In this document: one piece after another, positions 17,154 to 24,948 of the stretch
How the letters are laid out: each line of letters begins with the position of its first letter
How positions within the stretch are numbered: position 1 is the first letter of the stretch
DNA from: Flavobacterium eburneipallidum
Lineage (GTDB): Bacteria > Bacteroidota > Bacteroidia > Flavobacteriales > Flavobacteriaceae
Reading direction: 5' to 3'
Assembly (NCBI RefSeq): GCF_027111355.2
Contig: NZ_CP114291.2
Coordinates: 558,001 to 622,000, forward strand
DNA length: 64,000 nucleotides
Made by a program: the position numbers and the translations under genes
Notes under the pieces: generated by a model
Seen by the model: only the letters and a program-made list of their open reading frames with translations
Database searches by the model: none
Told to the model about the DNA's origin: nothing

Positions 17154-17305
17154 TTCTCAAATCGATTTAAAAACTCTTTTTCGTTTAAAAACGTCCCTTC
17201 TTCGGCTTCTTTAATCAAAGAAGCGAATTTTTTTTGAGACATTGGTTTGCCTGGAGTGGCAAGGTTTTTAGAGTTTTCGTTTTTCGTTTTCATTTGAAAA
17301 GGCAT
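17129..17305 (-). CDS. Antitoxin partner of the ParE-like toxin
   Basis: A 58-residue protein reading MPFQMKTKNENSKNLATPGK, then PMSQKKFASLIKEAEEG, FLNEKEFLNRFEKW and a basic end. It is small, highly charged and helical, as expected of an antitoxin whose C-terminal helices wrap the toxin. Its stop codon lies inside the toxin gene, 25 bp past the toxin ATG, so the pair is coupled. A second in-frame ATG at 17293 would give 54 residues; the upstream TAnnTTTG box allows either. No DNA-binding domain is clear, so autoregulation cannot be claimed. Confidence 0.75.
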   Translation of the reverse strand: MPFQMKTKNENSKNLATPGKPMSQKKFASLIKEAEEGTFLNEKEFLNRFEKWRQERKK

Positions 17306-17331
17306 TTTGTTTTTTGAATCTAAAAATTTTT

Positions 17332-17339
17332 CAAATATA
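17332..17339 (-). promoter_or_regulatory. Candidate -7 box for the toxin-antitoxin pair
   Basis: Minus-strand TATATTTG matches TAnnTTTG, 26 bp before the antitoxin ATG. Confidence 0.5.
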
Positions 17340-17405
17340 AAGATACTAAAAAAAAAAGATAGTTATAATACTAATTCATTCCACGGCATTCGCTTTTAAA
17401 ATTAT

Positions 17406-17515
17406 ACCGCAGATTCGCAGATTTTAAAAATGAAAAGAGCTGTTTTATTTCGCTAATTTAAAAATCTGCGTTAATTTAATCTGATTTATGCTGTGAAAAT
17501 CTGCGAATCTGCGGT
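17406..17515. repeat. Inverted-repeat element, 110 bp (CGCAGATTCGCAGA type)
   Basis: A 20-bp perfect inverted repeat (ACCGCAGATTCGCAGATTTT at 17406-17425, complement at 17496-17515) encloses 70 bp that holds a further AAATCTGCG copy. It lies in the gap of nearly 600 bp between the antitoxin and truB. A decayed relative with TTCGCAGAGATTCGC occurs at about 38727-38745. Apart from a short ORF at 17752 I see no gene in this gap. Confidence 0.7.
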
Positions 17516-17751
17516 GTATTTTGGTACTTAATGTTTCTTTTGTTTTAAAAGTGAATACCCTGAATTCATTCTTTTGAAATAGAAATGATTTTCGAATAGT
17601 GATTTGATTTTAAGCTTAATACCAAAAAAATATGCCTAATTTTATTGTTTAATTGTATTTTTTTGTAAATTAGTAATCCCAACCAAATCTATCCTTTGAT
17701 TTACTTTTTTTATTGGTGTTTACTATTGTTTCACAATTAAAAAACAGCCAA

Positions 17752-17838
17752 ATGAAAAATTTAAAAAATCTATTCGAAAAATTCTACGATGCTATTTCTT
17801 CACTATTATTTGGTGGTAAAAGCATGAGCCATTATTAA
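17752..17838 (+). CDS. Possible 28-residue microprotein
   Basis: An ATG-initiated frame encoding MKNLKNLFEKFYDAISSLLF followed by GGKSMSHY. The first 20 residues form a strongly amphipathic helix with alternating lysines and large hydrophobics, like small membrane-active peptides. It is preceded by an AT-rich region and stands alone on the plus strand, opposite to its neighbours. No family recognised and no convincing promoter. It may be chance. Confidence 0.3.
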   Translation: MKNLKNLFEKFYDAISSLLFGGKSMSHY

Positions 17839-17893
17839 TCATAAAAAATGATTGGTATAAGCTTCACAATATGTTGGCATTATAATGTGAATT

Positions 17894-18586
17894 TTAGTCT
17901 GCTAAACTTTGTTCAAATAAAGTGACGTCTATGGCATCATTTACATTATAATTGCCAATTTTTGTTCGGCGAAGTGCTGTTAAGTGCGAACCTGAATTCA
18001 GTGCTTTACCAAAATCGTAAGCCAAGGATCGGATGTAGGTTCCTTTGCTGCAAACTACTCTAAAATCGATTTCAGGCATTGCAATTCGAGTGATTTCGAA
18101 TTCGTGGATGGTGGTTTTTCGGCTGGCTATTTCAACTTCTTCTCCAGCACGAGCATGTTCATATAAACGAACACCATCTTTTTTTATAGCCGAAAAAATG
18201 GGTGGTTTTTGGTCTATTTCACCCAAAAATTGTTTTACCGTTTCGTGAATTAAGGTTTCGTTAATGTGTGAAGTATCGAAAGTCTGATCAATTTCAGTTT
18301 CTAAATCATAGGATGGAGTTGTAGCTCCAATGTAGAAAGTTCCAGTGTATTCTTTGGCTTGACCTTGAAGTTCCGAAATTCTTTTGGTAAATTTCCCGGT
18401 GCAAATTAGTAATAACCCAGAAGCCAATGGGTCTAAAGTGCCAGCATGTCCTATTTTGAATTTTTTAGGCAATCCCGCTTTATTGATCAAAGCGTATTTT
18501 AATTTATTGACTGCTTGAAACGAACTCCAATGTAAAGGTTTGTCTATCAATAAAATTTGTCCGTTTAAATACTCTTCCGTCGTCAT
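17894..18586 (-). CDS. truB: tRNA pseudouridine(55) synthase
   Basis: 230 residues. TruB makes pseudouridine 55 in the T loop of tRNAs. The catalytic-aspartate motif is present as KIGHAGTLDPLASGLL, with the earlier PLHWSSFQAVNKLKY, the KPPIFSAIKKDGVRLYEHAR segment and CSKGTYIRSLAYDFGKAL. It is shorter than E. coli TruB because the C-terminal PUA domain is missing, as usual in Bacteroidetes. The start codon overlaps the uppP stop by one base, giving the operon order ftsX, DUF3098, uppP, truB. Confidence 0.96.
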   Translation of the reverse strand: MTTEEYLNGQILLIDKPLHWSSFQAVNKLKYALINKAGLPKKFKIGHAGTLDPLASGLLLICTGKFTKRISELQGQAKEYTGTFYIGATTPSYDLETEIDQTFDTSHINETLIHETVKQFLGEIDQKPPIFSAIKKDGVRLYEHARAGEEVEIASRKTTIHEFEITRIAMPEIDFRVVCSKGTYIRSLAYDFGKALNSGSHLTALRRTKIGNYNVNDAIDVTLFEQSLAD

Positions 18587-19383
18587 TAAATGATGGTCAA
18601 TGGATGAATAAAATAATGAATTGCCAACAATACAATCCCTGCAATGATTCTGTAGTAACCAAAAACTTTAAACCCGTTTTTAGTCAAAAATCCGATGAAA
18701 CTTTTAATGGCCAAAAGTGCCACGATAAAAGCTACTACATTACCAATAATCAATAAGTTGATTTGATCGTCAGAAAGTACGAATCCATCTTTATAATAAT
18801 CGTAACATTTTTTTGCCGTTGCTCCAAGCATTGTTGGAACCGCTAGGAAAAACGAAAATTCGGCAGCAGTTGTGCGAGATAAATTTTGTGACATTCCACC
18901 CACAATCGAAGCGCCACTTCTTGAAACTCCTGGAATCATAGCCAAACATTGAAACATTCCAATTTTGAAAGCTTGAAGATAAGTGATTTCTTGAGCGGTT
19001 TCAGATGTGTTTGGATTGTTGAACCATTCGTCAACCTTCAATAAAATAATTCCACCAATCAATAACGAAATGGCAACTGTAACAGGATTTTCTAACAAAG
19101 AATCGATAAAATCACTCAATAATAATCCGAGAACCACAGCGGGAATAAAAGCGACTATTAATTTGAAATAAAAATCAAAAGATTGAAAAAAGCGTTTGAA
19201 ATACAAAATAACCACCGACAAGATTGCTCCTAATTGAATGACAATCGTAAAAAGTTTGGTGAAATCTTCGTTTGCAATTCCAAAAAAGGAAGAAGCGATA
19301 ATCATGTGTCCTGTTGAAGAAACGGGCAAAAACTCTGTAATTCCTTCAATAATAGCAAGGACGATAGCTTGTAATGTATTCAT
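18586..19383 (-). CDS. uppP: Undecaprenyl-diphosphatase
   Basis: 265 residues, eight predicted membrane helices. It removes a phosphate from undecaprenyl diphosphate to recycle the lipid carrier for peptidoglycan. Family motifs: [18 protein letters not shown] near the start (catalytic region 1) and [14 protein letters not shown] in the middle. The length is normal for BacA/UppP. It sits third in the ftsX operon and overlaps truB by one base. A heptamer array lies directly upstream of its start. Confidence 0.96.
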   Translation of the reverse strand: MNTLQAIVLAIIEGITEFLPVSSTGHMIIASSFFGIANEDFTKLFTIVIQLGAILSVVILYFKRFFQSFDFYFKLIVAFIPAVVLGLLLSDFIDSLLENPVTVAISLLIGGIILLKVDEWFNNPNTSETAQEITYLQAFKIGMFQCLAMIPGVSRSGASIVGGMSQNLSRTTAAEFSFFLAVPTMLGATAKKCYDYYKDGFVLSDDQINLLIIGNVVAFIVALLAIKSFIGFLTKNGFKVFGYYRIIAGIVLLAIHYFIHPLTII

Positions 19384-19392
19384 TTTTGAAAA

Positions 19393-19420
19393 AGTATTCA
19401 GTATTCAGTGTTCAGTATTC
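19393..19420. repeat. Heptamer tandem array AGTRTTC (four copies)
   Basis: AGTATTC, AGTATTC, AGTGTTC, AGTATTC in exact 7-bp register, between DUF3098 and uppP, 10 bp upstream of the uppP start codon. Confidence 0.8.
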
Positions 19421-19454
19421 AGTCTATTGCTAACTAAATACGGAACACTGCAAA

Positions 19455-19694
19455 CTATTTTTTAGGATTTTTAAGTATAGCATAAATGGTGATTCCAAAA
19501 CCAATCAGAACGGTTGTTGGTGCCAAACGGATTCTTCTAAAGTTGAAGATATCTTCGTTAAAAACATTAGGATCTTCGCTTCCGCCACCTGACATTAGTA
19601 TAAATCCAAGGGTTATCACAGCAATTCCAATCAATAGAATTTTGTAGTTTACTTTTTCAAAAAGGAATTCGGGTTTTTGTTCTTCGTTTTTCAT
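19455..19694 (-). CDS. DUF3098 membrane protein
   Basis: 79 residues: a short charged N-terminus, then two membrane helices (YKILLIGIAVITLGFILMSG and TVLIGFGITIYAIL) joined by a loop with GGGSEDPNVFNEDIFNFRRI. This is the DUF3098 family, found in Bacteroidetes between ftsX and uppP; its function is unknown. The location suggests an envelope or division role. Confidence 0.85.
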   Translation of the reverse strand: MKNEEQKPEFLFEKVNYKILLIGIAVITLGFILMSGGGSEDPNVFNEDIFNFRRIRLAPTTVLIGFGITIYAILKNPKK

Positions 19695-19710
19695 TTTGTT
19701 TTTATTTTTT

Positions 19711-19734
19711 TACTGAACACTGCTACTGAACACT
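19711..19734. repeat. Inverted copies of the AGTRTTC heptamer family
   Basis: TACTGAACACT and CTACTGAACACT in the gap between ftsX and DUF3098, the reverse complement of the AGTGTTC unit seen in the next two gaps of the same operon. Confidence 0.6.
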
Positions 19735-20608
19735 AGTATAAATCGTCTGTTCTTAAATTCAAAAATCGTTGTGTTGCAAAATAAGTACTTAACCAAGTAA
19801 TCAAAACGCCTATTCCAAAAACGGATAGCAAAACTAATGCTACAAGCACTTTGTTATCAAGAATTCCTAAACCAGGAAAGTTAGTTTGGATATAAATCAA
19901 AACGCCAATGAGTGCTATTATAGCCAAACCTGAACCTATCATTCCTAATCGAACACTTCTTACTATAAATGGTTTTCTGATAAACGCTTTGGTAGCGCCT
20001 ACCATTTGCATGGTTTTAATCGTAAAACGATGGGAATGAATAGACAAACGTAAGGAACTATTGATTAATAAAACAGCAATGAATGTCAAGAATCCACTGG
20101 TGATTAAAATCCACATACTCACTTTTTTGATATTATCATTGACCAAATTCACCAATTGTTTGTCGTAAACAATATCGGAAATCATAGCGTTTTTGCGCAA
20201 ATTACTTTCAATTTTTGCGATGCTGTCGCGAACTACATAATCGGCTTTCAAATGAATATCATAAGAGTTTTGCAAAGGATTTTCGCCCAAGAAGGTCATG
20301 AAATCTTCGCCAATAATGTCGGTATGCTGTTTTGCTGCCGCTTCTTTGGTCACATAAACAAATGATTTTGCAAAACGAGCAGTTTTGAGTTCTTTTCCGA
20401 AAGCAGTAAGAGTAGTGTCTTTGGCTTCATTTTTAAAAAAGACGGTCATTGCAATTTCTTCTTTGAAATCGTCAGCCAGTTTTTTAGAATTAATAATGAA
20501 AAAGCCAAGTAATCCTAGTAAAAACAGCACCAGAAATACACTTAATACTACCGAGAAATAAGAGGAAATTAACCTGCGTTTTTGAAATTTATCAAAGTTA
20601 GAAGCCAT
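19733..20608 (-). CDS. ftsX: Cell-division ABC transporter permease FtsX
   Basis: 291 residues with the FtsX plan: a cytoplasmic start (SNFDKFQKRRLISSYFS), helix 1 (VLSVFLVLFLLGLLGFFII), a periplasmic domain of about 120 residues, then three helices from WILITSGFLTFIAVLLINS to LVALVLLSVFGIGVLITWL. FKMVGA-type coupling appears as FTIKTMQMVGATKAFIRKPF. With FtsE it activates cell-wall hydrolases at the septum. FtsE is not in this window, as is common in Bacteroidetes. First gene of the ftsX-DUF3098-uppP-truB operon and divergent from leuS. Confidence 0.93.
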   Translation of the reverse strand: MASNFDKFQKRRLISSYFSVVLSVFLVLFLLGLLGFFIINSKKLADDFKEEIAMTVFFKNEAKDTTLTAFGKELKTARFAKSFVYVTKEAAAKQHTDIIGEDFMTFLGENPLQNSYDIHLKADYVVRDSIAKIESNLRKNAMISDIVYDKQLVNLVNDNIKKVSMWILITSGFLTFIAVLLINSSLRLSIHSHRFTIKTMQMVGATKAFIRKPFIVRSVRLGMIGSGLAIIALIGVLIYIQTNFPGLGILDNKVLVALVLLSVFGIGVLITWLSTYFATQRFLNLRTDDLY

Positions 20609-20698
20609 AGTTTATTGTAATTATGCCGTAAAAATAACAAACAATTTCTTTATTTAAAGTTAATAACGCCCAAACTTTCAACTTTCGTACAATAAATG

Positions 20699-20706
20699 TA
20701 AATTTG
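20699..20706 (+). promoter_or_regulatory. Candidate -7 box for leuS
   Basis: TAAATTTG matches TAnnTTTG, 65 bp before the leuS ATG. No TTG lies at the expected distance. Confidence 0.4.
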
Positions 20707-20771
20707 CCACTCAATTTTTTAAAGCCATTTTAGGATTCAAAATCCTGAAAGAGTTAAATATAATATTTAAA

Positions 20772-23700
20772 ATGAAATACAATCCGAACGAAATAGAAGC
20801 CAAATGGCAAAAACATTGGGCAGAAAACCAAACTTTTTCAGCTGAAAACAACTCCGAAAAACCAAAATATTATGTTTTGGATATGTTTCCTTATCCGTCG
20901 GGAGCGGGATTGCACGTGGGACATCCGCTGGGTTACATCGCTTCGGATGTGTATTCGAGATACAAAAGACATCGCGGATTCAATGTTTTGCACCCAATGG
21001 GTTACGACAGTTTTGGATTGCCGGCTGAGCAGTATGCGATTCAAACGGGTCAGCGTCCGGAAGACACGACTTCGGTGAATATTGACGGTGGCGTGGACAA
21101 AGAAGGAAATAAAATTGCGGGTTACCGTAAACAATTGGACAAAATCGGATTTTCATTCGATTGGAGCCGTGAAGTACGTACTTCGAATCCGGATTATTAC
21201 AAACACACGCAGTGGATTTTTATTCAATTATTCAATTCGTGGTACAATAAAAATACTGATAAAGCCGAAGATATTTCAACTTTGGTTTCCATTTTTGCAA
21301 CAGAAGGAAATGCGAATGTAAATGCAGTTTGCGACGATAATATCATTGGTTTTTCGTCAAGCGAATGGAATGCATTTTCATCTGATGAACAACAAAAAAT
21401 TCTTTTACAATACCGTTTAACCTATTTGGCAGAAACTGAAGTAAACTGGTGTCCAGGATTGGGAACGGTTTTAGCAAATGACGAAATCGTAAACGGCGTT
21501 TCAGAACGTGGTGGTTTTCCGGTTATCCGCAAGAAAATGACCCAATGGAGTATGCGAATTTCGGCTTATGCAGAACGTTTGTTGCAAGGTTTGGACACGA
21601 TTGACTGGAGTGAATCAATAAAAGAATCGCAAAGAAACTGGATTGGAAAATCAGTTGGCGCAATGGTTTCTTTCAATGTGCTTCCGTCAACCAACAACCA
21701 ACAACCATCAACTATTTCAGTTTTTACTACAAGACCTGATACTATTTTCGGAGTTACGTTTATGACATTGGCACCGGAACACGAATTGGTTTCTCAAATC
21801 ACAACTCCTGAACAAAAAGCAGAAGTGGAAGCTTATATCGAAAAAACCGCAAAACGTTCCGAAAGAGAGCGTATGGCGGATGTAAAAACCATTTCGGGAG
21901 TTTTCACGGGAGCTTATGCAGAGCATCCGTTTACCAAAGAACCCATTCCGGTTTGGATTGGGGATTATGTTTTGGCTGGTTATGGAACAGGTGCTGTTAT
22001 GGCGGTTCCTTGCGGCGATGAAAGGGATTATGCTTTTGCGAATTTCTTCAAAGGTCAAAACGGAATGCCCGAAATCAAAAACATTTTTGACAAAGATATT
22101 TCAGAAGCTGCTTTTGGAGCGAAAGAAGGTTTTCAATTGGTAGATTCTGATTTTTTAAACGGATTGGGATACAAAGAAGGAACGAAGAAAGTCATTGCAG
22201 AATTAGAAAAAATAGGTCAGGGAAAAGGGAAAATCAATTACCGTTTGCGTGATGCCGTTTTCTCCCGCCAAAGATATTGGGGCGAACCCTTTCCGGTATA
22301 TTATGTGAATGGCTTACCACAAATGATTGATGCGAAACATTTGCCAATCGTGTTGCCGGAAGTAGAGAAATATTTGCCAACCGAAGACGGATTGCCTCCA
22401 TTAGGAAATGCTTCTGTTTGGGCTTGGGATAGTTTGCAGTGTTCAGTGGTCAGTACGCAGTTGGTAGATAATGTGACAATATTTCCTCTTGAATTGAACA
22501 CGATGCCGGGTTGGGCGGGAAGTTCGTGGTATTGGATGCGTTATATGGACGCCAAAAACGAAGGTGAATTTGCCAGCGAAGAAGCATTGAAATATTGGGA
22601 AAGCGTGGATTTATACATTGGCGGAAGCGAACACGCTACAGGTCACTTATTGTATTCCCGTTTTTGGAACAAATTCCTAAAAGACAAAGGTTTTGCACCA
22701 ACAGAAGAACCATTCAAAAAACTGATTAATCAGGGAATGATTTTGGGGATGAGTGCTTTTGTGTATGGATACTGGGTTACATTTAGTAATCATACTCCAT
22801 CTAGTATCTCTGCAGGAAAAAAACTTATTGCAGATGATGTAAAAGACTCATTTTTATTGTTAGTTTCGAAAAGTGATTTTGAAAAAGATGATTATCAAGA
22901 ACTAGATAAATGGATATTAGAAAGATACCCTAATTCAATATCTTCTGCTGAAATTGATAGAAATAAATCATCTAAAAATATTTTTAGATTTGAAAAAGTA
23001 AAACAACACGTAGATGTTTCGATGGTTAATTCTTCTGATGAATTAGATTTTGAGAAATTTAAAGCGTGGAGAGATGTAAATTATAATGCAGAACTTTTCG
23101 AAAACGACAAATACATCGTTGGTCGCGAAGTCGAAAAAATGTCGAAATCGAAATACAATGTAGTTACTCCGGATGATATTTGTAATGAATACGGAGCTGA
23201 TACTTTGCGTTTGTATGAAATGTTTTTAGGGCCATTGGAACAAGCGAAACCTTGGAACACGGCAGGAATTTCAGGAGTTTTTGGTTTCCTTAAAAAATTA
23301 TGGCGTTTGTATTTTGACGAAAATGGTTTAATCGTAAACAACGACGAACCAACGAAAGACAACTTGAAATCATTACACAAAACCATCAAAAAAGTAGCAG
23401 AAGATATTGAAGGTTTCTCTTTCAACACTTCGGTTTCACAGTTTATGATTTGTGTAAATGAATTGTCAGCGCAAAATTGTCATTCTCGTGCGATTTTAGA
23501 ACCATTAGCGATTTTGATTTCGCCTTATGCACCACACATCGCCGAAGAATTGTGGGCTCAATTAGGAAATTCAGGGTCTATTTCAACCGTTGAATTCCCG
23601 GTTTTTGAAGAAAAGCATTTGGTAGAATCAGAGAAAGAATATCCGGTTTCTTTCAACGGTAAAATGCGTTTTACTATCACATTGCCTTTGGATTTAACCA

Positions 23701-23816
23701 AAGAACAAATCGAGGAAATCGTAATGAAAGACGAAAGAACCCAAAAACAATTGGATGGAAAAACACCAAATAAAGTGATTATCGTTCCAGGGAAGATTAT
23801 TAATTTGGTTGGTTAA
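20772..23816 (+). CDS. leuS: Leucine--tRNA ligase
   Basis: 1,014 residues, class Ia synthetase. The HIGH motif is HVGHPLGY after PYPSGAGL; the CP1 editing domain includes TTRPDTIFGVTFM and GTGAVMAVPCGDERDYAF; GYKEGTKKVI and FSRQRYWGEPFPVYY return to the core; KMSKSKYN is intact, followed by the anticodon-binding domain. Three local features are unusual. A heptamer array at 21687-21714 encodes PSTNNQQPSTI. A second at 22438-22465 encodes the segment around SLQCSVVSTQL. An AT-rich block at about 22760-22990 adds roughly 55 residues to the leucine-specific region ahead of KMSKS compared with the Bacteroidetes LeuRS form I recall. The enzyme must be functional, since it is essential and no second copy is visible. 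Confidence 0.96.
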   Translation: MKYNPNEIEAKWQKHWAENQTFSAENNSEKPKYYVLDMFPYPSGAGLHVGHPLGYIASDVYSRYKRHRGFNVLHPMGYDSFGLPAEQYAIQTGQRPEDTTSVNIDGGVDKEGNKIAGYRKQLDKIGFSFDWSREVRTSNPDYYKHTQWIFIQLFNSWYNKNTDKAEDISTLVSIFATEGNANVNAVCDDNIIGFSSSEWNAFSSDEQQKILLQYRLTYLAETEVNWCPGLGTVLANDEIVNGVSERGGFPVIRKKMTQWSMRISAYAERLLQGLDTIDWSESIKESQRNWIGKSVGAMVSFNVLPSTNNQQPSTISVFTTRPDTIFGVTFMTLAPEHELVSQITTPEQKAEVEAYIEKTAKRSERERMADVKTISGVFTGAYAEHPFTKEPIPVWIGDYVLAGYGTGAVMAVPCGDERDYAFANFFKGQNGMPEIKNIFDKDISEAAFGAKEGFQLVDSDFLNGLGYKEGTKKVIAELEKIGQGKGKINYRLRDAVFSRQRYWGEPFPVYYVNGLPQMIDAKHLPIVLPEVEKYLPTEDGLPPLGNASVWAWDSLQCSVVSTQLVDNVTIFPLELNTMPGWAGSSWYWMRYMDAKNEGEFASEEALKYWESVDLYIGGSEHATGHLLYSRFWNKFLKDKGFAPTEEPFKKLINQGMILGMSAFVYGYWVTFSNHTPSSISAGKKLIADDVKDSFLLLVSKSDFEKDDYQELDKWILERYPNSISSAEIDRNKSSKNIFRFEKVKQHVDVSMVNSSDELDFEKFKAWRDVNYNAELFENDKYIVGREVEKMSKSKYNVVTPDDICNEYGADTLRLYEMFLGPLEQAKPWNTAGISGVFGFLKKLWRLYFDENGLIVNNDEPTKDNLKSLHKTIKKVAEDIEGFSFNTSVSQFMICVNELSAQNCHSRAILEPLAILISPYAPHIAEELWAQLGNSGSISTVEFPVFEEKHLVESEKEYPVSFNGKMRFTITLPLDLTKEQIEEIVMKDERTQKQLDGKTPNKVIIVPGKIINLVG
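21687..21714. repeat. Heptamer array ACAACCA inside leuS
   Basis: TCAACCA, ACAACCA, ACAACCA, TCAACTA in exact 7-bp steps within the LeuRS editing region, translated as part of PSTNNQQPSTI. Similar CAACCA-type strings are otherwise intergenic in style. Confidence 0.6.
22438..22465. repeat. Degenerate AGTGTTC heptamer array inside leuS
   Basis: AGTGTTC, AGTGGTC, AGTACGC, AGTTGGT: four 7-bp steps, the first identical to the intergenic arrays at 15884 and 19407. The frame stays open and is translated through the repeat. Confidence 0.6.
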
Positions 23817-23894
23817 AAAATCTAGTTTCAAATACTAAAATTCCAAATTCCAAAAACAGTAGTTAATTGGAGTTTGGTTTTTTTTTGCTCCTAG

Positions 23895-23960
23895 TTTGTC
23901 ATTCCGTAGGAATCTATTTTTCAAGTCAATTGTATCATGAGATTCCTACGGAATGACAAA
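23895..23960. repeat. Inverted-repeat element GTCATTCCGTAGGAATCT
   Basis: A perfect 21-bp inverted repeat (23895-23915 with 23940-23960) around a 24-bp loop, in the 368-bp gap downstream of leuS. It could fold as a terminator-like hairpin but reads as a dispersed repeat. Confidence 0.7.
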
Positions 23961-24009
23961 ATTGTGTGTGCTTATTTGTTTGTTCATTGGCAAGAATTAT
24001 TTAATCCAA

Positions 24010-24075
24010 TTTGTCACGCTGAAAGCGTCTCAACATTCGAGAGCAATCTATTATAGAGGTTTCCAGCGTGACAAA
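24010..24075. repeat. Inverted-repeat element TTTGTCACGCT
   Basis: An 11-bp perfect inverted repeat (24010-24020 with 24065-24075) with imperfect extension, 49 bp after the previous element and of almost equal total length (66 bp). A GTG at 24068 inside it opens the downstream frame but is not a credible start. Confidence 0.6.
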
Positions 24076-24184
24076 TAGCAAGAATAAATTTAGCATCAAT
24101 TTAACGGATGTCAAATTGGCATTTTCTAAATTTGGTTCACAATTTGATGCTTATTTTGAAACAAGAAACATAAAAAATAAAAAT

Positions 24185-24865
24185 ATGGGAATGAGTTATT
24201 TAATTCTTGCTGGTGTTATTATGCTGGCAAGTTGGTTAGTGAGTTCTACACTAAAAAATAAATTTGAATTTTATTCGAAACTGCATTTGCAAAATGGAAT
24301 GTCAGGACGCGAAATCGCCGAGAAAATGCTTGCCGATCACGGAATTTATGATGTAAGAGTAATATCGACTCCGGGTCAGTTGACAGATCATTACAATCCT
24401 GCAGATAAAACTGTAAATTTAAGCGAGGCGGTTTACAATCAGCGAAATGCAGCAGCAGCTGCGGTTGCGGCTCACGAATGTGGTCACGCAGTGCAACACG
24501 CCACGGCTTATAGTATGTTGACTTTGCGTTCGCAATTGGTGCCAATCGTCAATGTGGCTTCTAATTATATGCAATGGATTTTGCTTGCGGGTATTTTGAT
24601 GATTAAAACGTTCCCAGGTCTTTTACTGATTGGAATCGTAATTTTTGCTGCAACAACTTTGTTTTCGATTGTGACATTGCCAGTAGAATATGATGCGAGT
24701 AATCGGGCTTTGGCTTGGCTAGAAAACAAAAGAATGCTGACACAGCAGGAACAAGCCGGAGCAAAAGATGCCTTGAAATGGGCTGCCAGAACTTATGTAG
24801 TTGCTGCTTTAGGTTCGATTGCTACTTTATTGTATTACGTTTCTATTTATATGAATAGACGATAA
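24185..24865 (+). CDS. Neutral zinc metallopeptidase, YugP family
   Basis: 226 residues from the ATG at 24185; an in-frame GTG at 24068 lies within a repeat element and ahead of a TAAATTTG box (24127-24134), so it is rejected. One N-terminal membrane helix (MSYLILAGVIMLASWLV) precedes the soluble domain with GMSGREIAEKMLADHGI and STPGQLTDHYNPADKTVNLS. The zinc motif AAHECGHAVQHA is a HExxH-type site, and at least two membrane helices follow (MQWILLAGILMI; LLLIGIVIFAATTLFS). The domain matches membrane zinc peptidases of the YugP group. The substrate is unknown. Confidence 0.85.
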   Translation: MGMSYLILAGVIMLASWLVSSTLKNKFEFYSKLHLQNGMSGREIAEKMLADHGIYDVRVISTPGQLTDHYNPADKTVNLSEAVYNQRNAAAAAVAAHECGHAVQHATAYSMLTLRSQLVPIVNVASNYMQWILLAGILMIKTFPGLLLIGIVIFAATTLFSIVTLPVEYDASNRALAWLENKRMLTQQEQAGAKDALKWAARTYVVAALGSIATLLYYVSIYMNRR

Positions 24866-24885
24866 TAGAAAAATTCTAAAACTAA

Positions 24886-24926
24886 AAAATTCCAAATTCC
24901 AATCGTAAATTGGAGTTTGGAATTTT
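24886..24926. terminator. Bidirectional hairpin between zinc peptidase and hemD
   Basis: An 18-bp inverted repeat with one mismatch (AAAATTCCAAATTCCAAT at 24886-24903 against 24909-24926), loop of 5, ending in T-rich sequence. The stem contains two heptamer units AAATTCC, so it may be a repeat used as a terminator. Confidence 0.65.
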
Positions 24927-24948
24927 AAATATTTTAGAATTTAGGAGT

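Noticed and set aside
20838..21134. 98-codon minus-strand frame opposite leuS
   Set aside because: It lies antisense to conserved LeuRS sequence and its composition is that of a shadow frame. The same holds for the other long opposite-strand frames within leuS, pyrC, gldE and scoB.
24068..24184. 39-residue N-terminal extension of the zinc peptidase from a GTG
   Set aside because: The GTG is inside an inverted-repeat element and a TAAATTTG box lies within the extension; the ATG at 24185 opens directly into the membrane helix typical of the family.
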